From Eonycteris spelaea (Eukaryota > Chordata > Mammalia > Chiroptera > Pteropodidae), in the NCBI GenBank assembly GCA_003508835.1, contig PUFA01000182.1, positions 2,666,001 to 2,730,000 of the forward strand: DNA of 64,000 nt, written 5' to 3'. The position numbers were made by a program, and so were the translations under genes. The notes below the pieces were generated by a model. That model did not search any database. It was not told the DNA's origin and saw nothing but the letters and a program-made list of their open reading frames with translations. This document shows positions 1 through 12,300 of the stretch, in pieces (position 1 is the stretch's first letter; each line of letters opens with the position of its first letter).

Positions 1-180
1 GGGTTCGAATCTGGGACCCCCAGCTGTGGGTTTTGGTTAACTGACCTCACTTCTCTGAGCCTCTTCTGTTGAGGCAGAAAGAGGTGACTCTACTCCACTG
101 TCTTGAGCATCACAATAGAACATGTGGGGTATACTATAAGTGCGCAGTGAACGTTCCCGCAGGGTGATGCCTGATCGGGG
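1..180 (+). repeat. MIR-type SINE fragment
   Basis: Begins GGGTTCGAATCTGGGA and continues with the GACCTCACTTCTCTGAGCCTC body typical of the tRNA-derived mammalian-wide MIR family; the ends are diverged. Confidence 0.6.
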
Positions 181-414
181 CCCGTCAAACTCACCAAGAC
201 CACATCTGTTCACTCCCCTCCATGCTCACTGCTCCAACCACTACAGCCTCCTCTCTGTTTCTCCACCATGCTGTTTGTCTCAGCCCTTCGCTTTGTCCTG
301 ACGCTTGCCTGTCCAGACCAGGCCCCCCAAAACTCTTGGCTGCGATTTTGTCCTCCATCGCTGCTCATTGCCAAAGCTGGCAAGGAGTAGACACGTAGTA
401 TGATGTTATTGAAC

Positions 415-585
415 AAATGAAACGGATGGATGGACAGAAGGACCGATGGACAGATAAATGGATGGATGGTTGGGCAGATGGGTGGATGGATAAATGGAAG
501 GATGGATGGATGGATGGATGGATGGATGGATGGATGATGGAAGGATGGATGGGAGAATGGATGGACGTGAGGATGGATGGAGGTC
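415..585 (+). repeat. GGAT/TGGA microsatellite
   Basis: Interrupted GGAT tetranucleotide repeat with a pure core near 508-535 (ATGGATGG). All three frames stay open because the unit has no stop; the open frames on both strands here are not genes. Confidence 0.95.
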
Positions 586-1019
586 CCGTGGGTGGGTAGA
601 TGTGTCATTTGCGGATGAAGGAAGTGATTCAGGGTGGAGGTGGAACTGATCACAGGTGTAGGAACCTCTGGCCAAGTCCCCATGCTCAGGGCTCAAAGGT
701 CATTTCATAGCTCTGCCCCTTTCCGAGCCTGGCTAGCACTGCCCTCTGCTGGATGTCCTGGGCTTTGCATGTATTCTACCAGCTTCTGGGTCTGTAAAAT
801 TCGGTTCTTGTCAAAACCATTCATTGGTCTTCGTTAACTTAACAAATGTTTGTTAAGCGCCTACAGCAAATGGCAAGTTCCCTAGATCATAGAATTTGTG
901 TTTAGGGCGGAGGAGGTGGTGGAGACTGATAAATCACAAGATTAAAAATCTGTGTCCTAGAAGGTGATACATTTTAAGGAGAAAAATCCAGCAGGAAGGA
1001 AGCAGGATCACAGGAGCTT

Positions 1020-1265
1020 TACTTTTTAAAACAGCTTTGTCGAGTTCTAATTGACAAACAATAAAATAATGCATTTAAATTATAAAATTTGACGAGTTTG
1101 GACATGTGTACACCTCGTGAAACCGTCAGCACAATCAGGATTTGGAAAGTCTCCCTTCCCCTGAGGCTCCCTCGTGCTCGTGCTCGTCAGTGGCCCTCCC
1201 CTTCTCGCTCCCCTCCCCTGGTCCCCAAGGGATCACTGATCTCCTGGCTGTTGCCGTAGGCTAGC
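1020..1265 (+). repeat. L1 3'-end fragment (L1M-like)
   Basis: Matches the old L1 tail containing 'gacatgtgtacacc...tgaaaccgtcagcacaatcagga', followed by a diverged C/T-rich part ending CTGATCTCCTGGCTGTT. Confidence 0.55.
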
Positions 1266-1289
1266 TTGTTTCCTGGACCGAGCCTCTTC

Positions 1290-1452
1290 CACAGGGTGCT
1301 GGGGATGCTGGGGCCAGGGGACTCTGTGGGGCCGTCCCGGGCTCTGTGGGGTCAAGCAGCATCCTTGGCCCCCACCCACTTGATGCTGGGAGCACCCCAG
1401 TCGTGACAGCCACAGCTGTCCCCAGACACGGCCCAGTGTCCCTGGAGGGCAG
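1290..1452 (-). mobile_element. MER5-like hAT DNA transposon fragment
   Basis: Carries the diagnostic order GTCAAGCAGCATCCTTGGC, ACCCACTTGATGCTGG, AGCACCCC and TCCCCAGACACGGCC of the non-autonomous MER5A/B family, antisense to the usual consensus. No coding capacity. It interrupts older repeats. Confidence 0.7.
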
Positions 1453-1519
1453 AATTACACAATTTAGAAATCCTAGGTTAACCCTAGTTCTGCCCCCTGA
1501 ATTGAGACTTCTATTTAAT

Positions 1520-1640
1520 TTCAATCCCAATGCAGATGAGGAAACTGAGGCTCCAATAATGACTTGCCTGAGCCCCTGACATAGCTGGGAGTAGAATCAT
1601 GGTCCTTCTGATGATAGACCCCTCGCTGCGCCTCTGCCCT
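1520..1640 (-). repeat. MIR fragment, antisense
   Basis: GCAGATGAGGAAACTGAGGC followed by TGACTTGCCTGAG and GGGAGTAGAATCATGG, the usual antisense MIR core. Confidence 0.65.
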
Positions 1641-1689
1641 GCCCACCTGACCATCCTATGTATCTGTGCTCCCCAACACAGTCCTCACT

Positions 1690-2095
1690 AGCCACCAGTT
1701 TCGATGTTTTATTGAAGCGAAATACACATTGTGGCTTAAATGACTAATGCATTGGAGCTCCTTTTGCATTTACCCATTGGCCATCTGGATGTCTTTTGTG
1801 ACATACATGTTCATGTTTTGCCATGTTTTAACTGGTTGTCTTTTTTCTTTATGATTTGTGGGAATTTTTGTTCTGATCTGCTTTGTTTTCTGTTTGTTGA
1901 ACCATATTGTGGCTAGCAGTCCTTGTCAGATATGTATTGCAAATGTCTTATCCAAGTTTGTGGCTTGCTTTTTTTACTCTCTTAATAGTGTGTCCGGAGG
2001 GCAGGTACCAAGTATTTCTTATGCACTGCTGTGTGTCCAGCGCTCTTAACCACACATGGCATATAGTAGGCCCTCAGTAAATGTTGAATGAATGA
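1690..2095 (+). repeat. L1 3' fragment followed by L2/MIR-like tail
   Basis: 1690-1995 resembles an old L1 tail (GCCATGTTTTAACTGGTTG, TCAGATATGTATTGCAAATG, TCTTAATAGTGT). 2040-2095 ends GGCATATAGTAGGCCCTCAG and AATGTTGAATGAATGA, as in L2/MIR tails. Confidence 0.6.
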
Positions 2096-2279
2096 CTTCG
2101 TTGGAGTCCTAGCTCCACCCGTGGTTATCCCTGTCCTGCTGATATCACAGGATTTTGTGAGACGTGTAGGAGATGCGTGATCCATTCACCGCAGCGTCGA
2201 ATTTGGAGGTTCTCAAGCAGCGTCAGCTTTTAGAATCAGAAAATGCGGAACTGGATTTTTCTCCAGGAACTACCCAGAA

Positions 2280-3300
2280 AAGCTCCACGTGGGCGCCCCG
2301 CCCACAGAAGTCCCCGCCTATAGCTGTCACTTAGCTGAGGGGCAGGTATAGACGTTTCTCGTAGGGGGCGTGGTTAGAACCTGGAACCGGAAAGTGGGTG
2401 GAGCTCTGGGGGACACTGACCAATGAGAGGGAAGAGAGCTCAGTAGGGAGGAAGGGGCCGCGTAGGCAGAGAGGGAGTTGTCAGCATTTCCGTTGGGAGG
2501 TCTGGCGTTGTCAGGGCAACATGATGCCGCCCCCCAGCGGGGGCGGGGCTCCGTAGGAGGCGGGGCTTGCAGGGTGGGCCGTCGAGCGGCGCCTGCTGTC
2601 AGCTGACCGGTCGCCATCTTGTCCGCCATTTGCAAGCTCGGCGGAGCGTGAGGGGAGGGGAGCGCGGCCTGCTGTGCGGGTCCTGCCGCTGCCGCCGCCG
2701 CCGCCGCCGCCACCCCGCGGACCGGGGTCGGCCTGGCCTGGGTACCCGTCTCGCTGCGGCGGCCGGCAGCGCAGCGCTCCGCAGACGGCAGGGCGCGGTC
2801 CCCAGACCCCGCACGGCGCCCTGCCGCGGGCCTCCCGGGGCTCGAGCCCGCCGGCGGCTGCCGCGATGGCCCTCAAGATGGTCAAGGGCAGCATCGACCG
2901 CATGTTCGACAAGAACCTGCAGGACCTGGTGCGCGGCATCCGCAACCACAAGGAGGACGAGGTGAGCCTGGCGCGACGCCGGCCCGGCTCTGCCCGCGAC
3001 CCGACCCTCGACCCCGGCCTGCAGCTCGCCCCGAGGGCCCGCGCCCTGCGCGAGCGCCGCCCGCCGCGGCCTGGGCGCCGCGCACCCGCTCCCTCCCCGA
3101 GCCTCGGTTTACCCTCGAGGCCCGAAGGCGGCCCCAGACGAGACCCCAGAGGCCCCCAAGCTGCGGCTCTCGCACTTCCCACTCCCTGCGAGTGTCGGTT
3201 TGCCCAGGGGGCCGTGCCTCTGGTGGCCTCCCACCGGAGCCTCAGTTTACCCACTATGCGATGGAGGCCCGCCTCCCCTCCGTGCGGCTGACCCGGAAGA
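2280..3300 (+). promoter_or_regulatory. AP3D1: CpG-island promoter and 5' UTR of AP3D1
   Basis: CpG-dense region around exon 1. It holds a CCAAT box (2420-2424), an ETS-like ACCGGAAA near 2385, GC boxes, and a YY1-like GCCATCTT at 2613-2620, a motif often just downstream of a start site. A GCC repeat of seven units (2691-2711) lies in the 5' UTR. The start is probably near 2580-2620; there is no TATA box. Confidence 0.8.
2866..2961 (+). CDS. AP3D1: AP3D1 coding exon 1 (residues 1-32)
   Basis: Encodes the N terminus from MALKMVKGS to NHKEDE and ends in phase 0 at a GTGAGC donor. The same frame stays open upstream to at least 2674 without an ATG. Confidence 0.97.
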
Positions 3301-6300
3301 GACTTCGCAGGTCCCCTTGAGTATGTTTTGGATAGAAATCCGGGGTCCCCGGCCCCGCCCTAGGTCTCTGGTCTCCCGGTCAGGGGACCCTGCTGTCTGC
3401 GGACCGCTCCCGGAGGAACCCTCTGGGATGAGTGCGGTCCTGGTCGCCCTCCGGGTCCTGGCCACTAACCGGTCCTTGCCTCTTGGGCCCGTGTCCCCGG
3501 GAAGGTGGGGCCGCGCCTCTTAGCGGCAGCGCGTATCCGAGGCCACAAAATAACGAAGCATCTGAGGGGTCCTGAAATGGGGAAGCCTGCTTCAGCCAGA
3601 AACCCAAAACCCGGGCGAGGGAAAGGTTTTCCAGAAGTAAAAATTGTAACGTGGGCACCCGTTCCTTCCTTTTTCCCCTTCCCCCAACCTGTGACCTAGA
3701 TTTAGGAAGGGTGGGGACAGTTAGTGGCCACCAGGCCTTTGGCTTCATGGAAGAGGCTCAAGCCCTCCCTGACACAATGGGACATTAAGGAAAGTCTGGG
3801 CTTTGCGGCTGCGTGGAGAGAGGCTGCCCTCAGACCAGCCGCTGCTCCATACGGTGCGGATCCCGGTTCCGGATGCTCACAGGCCTCACGATGGCGCCCG
3901 GGAAGTCGGGCATTACCGGGGGAAGGTGCAATGGGGTTAAATTTGCTGGGAGACGCGGGCACCCTCCGCCCAGGTCCCTCTGCTGGGAGCCTGAGCCCCT
4001 GCCTCTCTGTAGCACTTTTTCAGAATAGGTGTGACCTCGCTGAGACGTGGTTAGGTTATTTTCGCTGGTTTCTGTCACCCTTCCCTTCCCTGGGCTGTAC
4101 CTCCTGTCTGGAGCTCTCCCTAATAGCAGCAGTTACAGTGTGCAGCTAGCTAACTCTCCTGAGGCACGGTTTCTTGAGGTGCCAGGAGTGAGTTGGCCTT
4201 TACTCCTGAGCGCTGGCTGAGCAAACTGGGTCTGCACCCTCAGATTTCTCTTTTGCGCTGGTTAACCTCCCGATTTCGCCCCATCCGTCCAGGGGAGTCA
4301 CGGAGCAATGTGTTCGGGATTCTGAGGACGGGTTACTGGGTCTTTTCAGCAGAGACACACACTCTGGTGAGGACACCTGGTTTTTCGGAGGGTGTGTCTG
4401 TTAGTGCTGGGACCTGTGGTTTCTGCACTTGGAACTGATGGTCACTAATGGCGCCTTCCCCACAGGCTTGCGGCCCATGAAATGGGGGTCTTGATGGTGG
4501 AAGCTTTTTTTAACAGTGCAGGGCCAGGCTGGCGCTGGAAGTCCTCAAAAGTCACAGGTTCCCGCCTGGGCTTTGCCCCTGACCTGTTGGTGTGCTTCCT
4601 GTCAGGACGTGGCACCCATGGTTTTGTCATCAGAAGATCATCACCATCTCAAGGGTCATCACCGAGGTGTCACTTTCGACTGCAGCCCTGCATCTCTATC
4701 CCTGTGGGAGCTCAGCCGATGACTGCTGAGATACTCTCCCAGGTACCCCCACTCCCAGCCCACCGCACCCCAACAGCACTCCTGACAGTGTGCTTTTTCT
4801 GCAGCCATACTGTTCCCTCCCAAAGTTTACTTTATAATAGATTTTAGCTTAAAACTTCTGTGTGGTATCATAGAAATGAGCCTTAGGAATGGCTTTAGTT
4901 AAAGGCCATGGGGAAAGGCAGGATGATGTAGTGGCAGGGCCTGTGTCACTGGGTGACCTGGGGAGGGCCCCTGATGTGTTTCCTCACCTGAGAAGTGGGG
5001 TCGTGGTGGCTTGCCCTCCTCATCAATTGCTTATGAGAGCAGTGAGAGACTCAGTACAGACGTCTGTGAGCAGCAGAGCACCCCTGATTTGCAAACCTCG
5101 GCCTGTGACCCCTTAGGCAGGCATGAATTCAGTCTACTGGGTTGTGTGGGGGAGAAAAAACAAAACAAAACTGGAAAATCCCAGACTGCATGCAGCACAT
5201 AGTAGAGTAACTTTTCCTTGAAACTGCCATTTTGGCTTATGGATGCCAAGCGTGTTCGTGTGTGTGTGTGGTGGGTTACCACGGGAAACATGTATCATAA
5301 AATGAGTCCCAAAAGTTTACAAAACAGTGGTCTAATTCACACATTTTTGGTGAGCTTGAATTTATCCTCTTTAAATATGGCAAGGATGATGTCAGCGATG
5401 GGGGGAATCTGGTGACTCTCCTACAGGTCAGCTCTGGCTAGGAGAAATCCCAACGACTCAATACTTCATTCTTGGATATTTTTTGTATTTGAGGTGAAAC
5501 TTTTAATCTTCTAATACTACAGCACCAGCCGCGTAATAAGCTAGGTGTTTATTAGTTAGAAGGGACGCTGTCTCTCCCTGTAGATCAGTTCGGTGTCTAT
5601 CCTCTGAGGTTTTTCTCTGCATTGAAATCACCGGCGATCGAATGTAGTGAGGCTGCTGCGACTCGCCCGTGGGTGTAGCGGCCTCGTGACAGCTGCGGCG
5701 GGAGCACAGGAAGGCCTCCCCGCAGGTGTTCCCGGCCCCCTCGGTGGGCATTTCGCCGATTGCAGTTGTTTGCTCTTCGCAGCCGCAGTTCGCCCCACTG
5801 AGCATGCGCTCTGCACTGAGCATGCGCTCTGCACGTGCTGTCGGCGTCTGGGTGGAATGGCTTCTGGGAAGCGTTGCGTTGGCATCTGCTGCCTGGTGCT
5901 GAGTACCCAGTGACTGGCCACCTCCCTTTGCCTTCGCCTTCGCGCTTAACTTCGACCTCGCTCCTGGAGGCTCCCTGCGCTTCTCCAGGTGGCGGAGGCC
6001 TCCCTCTGCGCCCCTTGGAGTGCCCCCCAGGCCAGAGACTGGCCTAGCTGGACGTTCCTAATCCACTTCCATCCGGCCTTTCTTCCCTGGCCCTTTGGTC
6101 AGGGCCGGATTCCCGCGGCATTTCCCAGCTCCCCCTGCCCCTGGTCCCTCTCACAAGAGTTGTCCCCAGCAGCATCCAGGCACATTTAACCACATCCTGG
6201 GGTCAGCTACTCCTGGGGACCCTGGATGGAGCTGGTACTGCCCATGGTCACCGACATGGCTCCTTGTCATCAACCTGCAAAGCCCACGTTGAGACTGGAG

Positions 6301-9300
6301 CCTCCCCTTCTGCCCCTGGGGCTGATGTTGCCTGCTGTTCAGGGCCCCGGGGTTGGAACTGACACTTGGAACCCACTGGTCTTGTAGCTGGGTCGCCCGT
6401 GCCCTTGAGGATGAGTGTGGGGCTGGCCTTCCCATGCCCTGGTCTCTCTGCTGTCTCAGTCTCCCCCCACAGGCCCTGGGTGATCAGACTGGTCAGCTAA
6501 ATAATGGTCCTTAGTGGTGTTCCCATCCCAGTCCTGGGACCTGTGGACATGTCGCTTCATGTGGCAGAGGGACTGTGCAGGTGGGATCAAGTCAAGGCCC
6601 CCCGAGAAGGGCACGACCCTAGGTTCCCAGGGGCCCAGTGTCCTCACAGGGTCCTCATAAAGGGGAGGAGGAAGGGTCACAGTCAGAGACATGGATGAGG
6701 CTGCACTGGTGGCTGTGACTGATGAGAAGAGGCCATGAGCCAGGGAGATGGCGCTTCTAGAAGCTGGAAAAGGCTGGAGACGGTTCTTCCTGGAGCCTCA
6801 GGAAGGCCCGGCCCCATGACTCTCAGAATCAGTGTGTGGTTTTCATCAACAAAGTGTGTGATAACTGGTTCCAGCAGCTACAGGAGACGCACACTTACTG
6901 GTGGGCTGGCTTTTGAGACCCATCTCCTCCCCCAGTGGGCCCCCCACAGCCACTGTTCCCCGTCTAAGCCCCTGGAGTGCTGCAGACAGCCCCAGCCATG
7001 GCCCCTCATCCCTTGGAACCACGTCAGCCCGGCCTGTAGCTGCTCTCCTGCCACTACCTTGCTTGCCATCCACCTTGCGCAATACCAGCCCCGGTTTGGC
7101 CCACCATGCATCCTGTCCCCACTTGTGCTGGAAAAATCCATCCTCCAGTTATGAAATAAGTCGGCAGCGTAACGTAGAGCGTGGGGAAGAGTCAGTGCAT
7201 CGTAATGACGATGTAGAGGGACAGGTGGGTACCAGACTTGTCATAGTGATCACTTCGTAAGGCACATAAAATGTCGGTTGACTTGTATGCCTGAAATGGA
7301 AGTAACACTGAATGTCAACTGTAATTAAAAATACGTTCAGCACAGTAATTTAGGGAAAAAAGAGAGAAGCCCATCGACCGTGCAGACGGGCCGCTGCAGA
7401 GACGCGCTGCTCGTGTAGCCGCCGCCCCTTCTCTTAGGGACAGGCTTTCTCGGTTTCCCCAAGGGCGCCTCGCATTGCTCCCCCGCAGCCTGCAGTTCCC
7501 ATGTCCTTGGAGTGTGTGTCCTGGCTCTCAGGCAGTGGCTCTCACTGGGTGCTTCTACCCCTGGGCCACTGGGCCACGTCGGGGAAGCGATTTGGGGCTT
7601 GCTGGCACCTCGGAATCAACTGTTTGTGAAAACACAGGCTCTCTGGGCCTCGCCCCTAGATCCTAACTCCACTCGTCCAGGGATGGGCCCGGGAACTCTG
7701 CCAAGCAGCAGGGTGGAAAGGGGGTTTGTCTGTGAAAGGTGTTTGTATCTTGTGCTTCAAATTAAATTCTGTCATGGGCGGTGGTCCATGTTGTGTTCAC
7801 CTGTCATAGCCGCTGAACGTTTGGGTTGTTTGTGCTTCAGGCCTGCCACGAATTGTACATTCAGGGCCTGTGTGTGCTCAAGCACCTGCTGTCAGTGTTC
7901 TCGGGGGGCCGCCTGGGAGCGGGTGCCCGTCTCCCTCCAGAGGAGCTGTGGACCGTCTTCCCCAGAGGCTGCACCCTGCAACCCCGCCCGCCATGCGCGG
8001 CCAGCTTCTCCAACACTCGTGATGAGCTGCTTATTCTCTCCCTTTTAGGTTGTTAATGGTCATGGTCCAGGAGGCAGGAAGGGATAGGAGCCGAGGTCCC
8101 CTGAGCGGGGTTTAGTAATCTGAAGCTCGCTGGAAGGATATGGTGACGCTTGTTCCATTGTACTAATTCTTGACCATAAAACATTTATAGAACGTTCTGT
8201 GGCTGAGGGTGCTCCAGCAGTGGTTTTCCCTGTGGCCTGTGCGGGGGCAGCCAAGGGTCCCAGGGTGTGGTCCTAGTGACAGGTGATGGTAGGAGGGAGC
8301 TCTGGGGCCACCCTTATGGATCCGGGCCTGGGGCACACGAGGCAGCGGGACGCGTGGAGTGCGGCCCCCAGCCGCACTCGCCCTGCATGCTTGTGGCATG
8401 GCCTCTGGGGGGCACGGTGGGGGATGTCAGCCCCCAGCCAGACAGCTGTGTTGCTGTGTCGGGTAGCTGAGCGTGCCGCCTCGTGCCTCATGGAGCGCTG
8501 GCTGGACTCGTTCTGAACCCCATGGTGACCACTCTTTGGGGCTGCCATGGCTTGTCTCCAGGGGTGACGGGAGCCTTGCACTGCTGCTCCCAGAGGGCAC
8601 ATCAGGGACCCTGGACCTTGAGGGTTAGTACTGCTTCGGTCAAGCCATTTTGAATGGTGTTCAGGAGACATGCTGAGCTGGCGAGGAAACCAGGGGAATC
8701 GAAAACCCCTGCTGTCACAAACGTACAGAAATGTTCACGTAGCACCATTGATGAGAAACAAAAAGGGGGGGGCCCACGCGCCCACCCACCAGGAGCAGAC
8801 ACGCGCTGCGGTACATACGCCCGCGGAGCCAGGCACCGATGCTTGCTGCAGTTGGGATGGGCCTTGACTTCATTGCTCAGAGGGGCAGGGGCCACAGACA
8901 GATTCCTAATCAGGCTTACTGCTGTTGTGGAAAGGCTGCCCAGGTGACAAACTCAGAGATAGGAGACCTGGGAGCCAGCGGGCATCAGGCCAAGAGGAGC
9001 CCACCTGGTGGCTGGTGCCCTGGGAACAGCTGGATGCCTGGGGCACCAAGAGCTAAAGTGGCCGCTCACAGCTGATCTCCCCCCAGCCCAGCTCCCTGTC
9101 TGTGCCCCTATACCTGGTCACAGCCCCAGGACTAGTGCCATCTGGCCTGCCTGTGCTTTGTGCACTTGATGCTCTTCCTGGGTGGCCACAGGGGCCTGGC
9201 CCTGTCCTTCCCTCACCAGCCAGCTGCTCCCCTTCCGGCCTCACTCCCGTGCCCCCGGAGGGCTGTGAAGGTGAAGGAATCACAGGCCTGATTGCATCAA

Positions 9301-12300
9301 AGTGTGTTTTCTTAATAATAGCGTTGTTAGATGTACAGCTTAGGGGTTTTTACTGTATTCACAGTCATGCAGCTCTCACCACAATCAGTTTTAGAACATT
9401 CCGTTATCCCAAAAATTACCCCCTCCTCATGAAGTCATCCTTTTTCCCTTCCCCCAGCCCCTGGCAACCAAGAATCCACTTCCTGTCTCTGTGGATTAGC
9501 CTTTTCTGGACATGTCGCTTAAACGGAATCAAATGCCACATGACCTTTTGTTTTGGGTCTGGCTTTTTTCTGAAATAATTATTTTTAACTGTATTAGGCA
9601 CTCAGAATTTCTCAATTTCTTTTCCTCTCAGGCAAAGTATATCTCTCAGTGCATCGATGAAATCAAGCAAGAACTGAAGCAAGACAACATCGCAGTGAAA
9701 GCAAACGCAGTCTGCAAGCTGACGTATGTAAGTATCGCGGCTGTACGCTTGGGCGGCGCTTCCGAACGATGCTCTCATTCTGCGACCTCTGTACAGTCAG
9801 GCCAGCTGTCCACTCCATCACCCATCCCTCCCGCCATCCACCTGTCCATTGTCCATCTGTCTGTCCATTTCTCCATCCAGTTGTCCATTGTATGTCTGTC
9901 CATCCATCCCTCCATCTACTTGTCTATTGTCTGTCCATCAGTTCTTCCATCCGCTTGTCCATTGTCCATCTGTCCATCTCTCCATCTACTTCTCCATTGT
10001 CCATCTGTCTATCCTTCCCTCCATCCACTTTTTCATTGTCCATCTGTCTGTTCCTCCATCCACTTGTACATTGTCTGTCTGTCTTTTCTTCCTCCATCCT
10101 CTTGTCCATTGTCTGTCTTTCAATCCATCCCTTTATCTGTTGGTCCATCGTCTACCTGCCAAACATTGCTTGACACTATCAGCTCTGGGCACCTGCCTTG
10201 GGGCACACAGGGCTAATTCTTAGAGTCGAGATAGGGAGGAAGGGAGGGGTGCCAGGATTATCAGATGGCACAGGGTGTGGTGGAGCCCCTGACCCAGGGA
10301 CCAGTGGGGCCCTTACCCACATAGAGGTCAGCAGAAGCAACCTCAGCTCCCTGTGGGTGGCACTAGGAAGCCTACAGAGGGGCTCTGAACTGTCCTGGGC
10401 CGGGTCTCTGCGTGGTTCCCCGCCAGACTGCTGTGGTCTCTGGTCGGCATGGAAGCCTAGGCCAGGCACCCCCTCCTGGCCTCTTTCCTCTAGGAGTCTA
10501 GGGCGACTAGGGGTTTGTGGGGCGGGTGTCCCCTCTCATTGTAGATTTCATGGGTATCGTCGTAGGGAATTTTAACGAGGCACAGCTGCTGAAATTTCAC
10601 CCGCAGCCATCCATCCTCCCATAGTGTTCGCTGTCACCTGTCCCTGTATTCTGCAAGGTGAAGGCTAACTGGTCAGAAAACATGAGATGCCCCGGGCTGT
10701 GTTCAGACTGTGAATGGCATGTGTCCTTCCACAAGCCAAGACAGGACGCTGGGATTTAGGGCTTAAGCTCTGGCTTGCGAATGAGTCCCTTCTTTCTCAA
10801 CAGTTGCAAATGTTGGGGTATGACATCAGTTGGGCTGCCTTCAACATCATAGAAGTGATGAGCGCCTCCAAGTTCACATTCAAGGTAGTTTGCTTTGGGA
10901 CCTGTTGCCATGGCGATAGGGGCTGGGGAGGAGTGGGCCCTAATAGAGGGAGGAGAGGGTCCCCTGGTCACCCATACAGTCTGTTCTATGGGCAGAGGCT
11001 GTGCTATGAAAAAAACAGAGTAACAAAAACACTAGTGACCTGTTTCGGTTAAACTTTAGCCACACAGCCACCATGCCTTCGCAGGTTTTGTCAAATGATT
11101 AATGCTATTTACGTGGTACTTTTTTTTTCCAATTTTAAGTAACGTTGTTTAAAGTATGAGTTTATGTGATTGGTTATGTATACTTTTAATACAAATTAAG
11201 ATTAATATGTAATTCTTTAAAAATAAACAACACTGACCATCTTACCCAAAGACCATCACTCGTCACCTTGTCCTGTGGCCTCGTGTTCATCTTCTGAGGG
11301 ACGCTCCCCATGAGCAACTTGGGACACTGCTTTCTTCTCACTTGATGTTAAACATAAGTGTGTCTCCTGTTTTAGTAAATAGCCTGAAAAACAGTCATGA
11401 GGATCTGGCCCGTTTATGGGTGTTCTCTTTAATTGTCCTGCGTTGGCTTGGTTTTCAGTGAAAACGCAAACTGGCTGGCAGCTGAGGCTTCCTGCCCCGA
11501 GGGCCCCAAGCACCTGCCTGTGGGTCCCTGCTGTGGTCAGGCCCAAGCTTCCTCTGAAGGACGCAGTCATCCTGCATGCCAGTTACCCTTAAGTAAAATG
11601 CCACGCTTGACAAAACTGGGGCGGTGCTCTGCCCGAGTGCCCAGGCATCACATACACCTTCAGGTGTGACGAGGTAGCCGCATCATTCTGGCAGAGAGAT
11701 TTGAGCCCAGAAAAACCCAGCACTTGGGATGACTTCCTGCAAGAGGTCGTAAAAGCAGTTGCTGGCTGACAGTGGAAGGACAGCGTTAGTGAGGGCTCTG
11801 TGGTTGGCAGACCTTAAAGGACTGTCGGTTTCGAAGAGCACACGCTCCTGGGGTTTCGCAGAGCCTGGCTGGGTTCTTGAATGATGTCCCATGCCCACCC
11901 AGCTGTGGCCCCTGGGCTTGGGGGCTGCTTGGGGCCCAGCTCAGATGAAGGACCAGGAGCTTCCCAGAGGGCACTCAGGCCCCTCGTCTCACCTCTCACG
12001 CTCCGTCTATTCGACCCGACAGCGCATCGGCTACCTCGCTGCTTCCCAGTGCTTTCACGAAGGAACTGACGTCATCATGCTGACGACCAACCAGATCCGC
12101 AAGGTAGGCCGCCCATCCTGCAGGCCCCACGGCCTCCTCGGTCTTGGCTGGGCTCCTTTGACCCCACGTGAGTGTCTGTTCTGCACGCTGGTTTTCTGTC
12201 ACTCACGTTTGAGTGGAAGGCGCTGAGGTTGGCAGGGGTCTCGCTGTCATTTCCTTAGCAAGCAGTCTTGCGCCCGCAGCCTTGTCATTTGCAAGAGACA

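Larger units (their letters stand above)
2962..9631 (+). other. AP3D1: AP3D1 intron 1
   Basis: 6.7 kb intron with no other gene. Contents: the rest of the CpG island to about 3550; a GC-rich patch at 5640-6060 with a duplicated GCATGCGC element; an old interspersed repeat near 6480-6840; an L1 tail near 7140-7345; diverged L1 sequence at 9300-9600. Open frames here are short and lack coding character. Confidence 0.8.

Noticed and set aside
1..2600. DOT1L first exon upstream of AP3D1
   Set aside because: DOT1L is the next gene in human, but no DOT1L N-terminal coding sequence is visible on either strand; it probably lies outside the window.
9769..10165. CRISPR-like spaced repeats
   Set aside because: Units are directly tandem, related to each other along their length and lie in a mammalian intron; this is a minisatellite.
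9512..10216. Long open frame across AP3D1 exon 2 into the minisatellite
   Set aside because: It reads through the splice donor into a repeat that is open in all frames.
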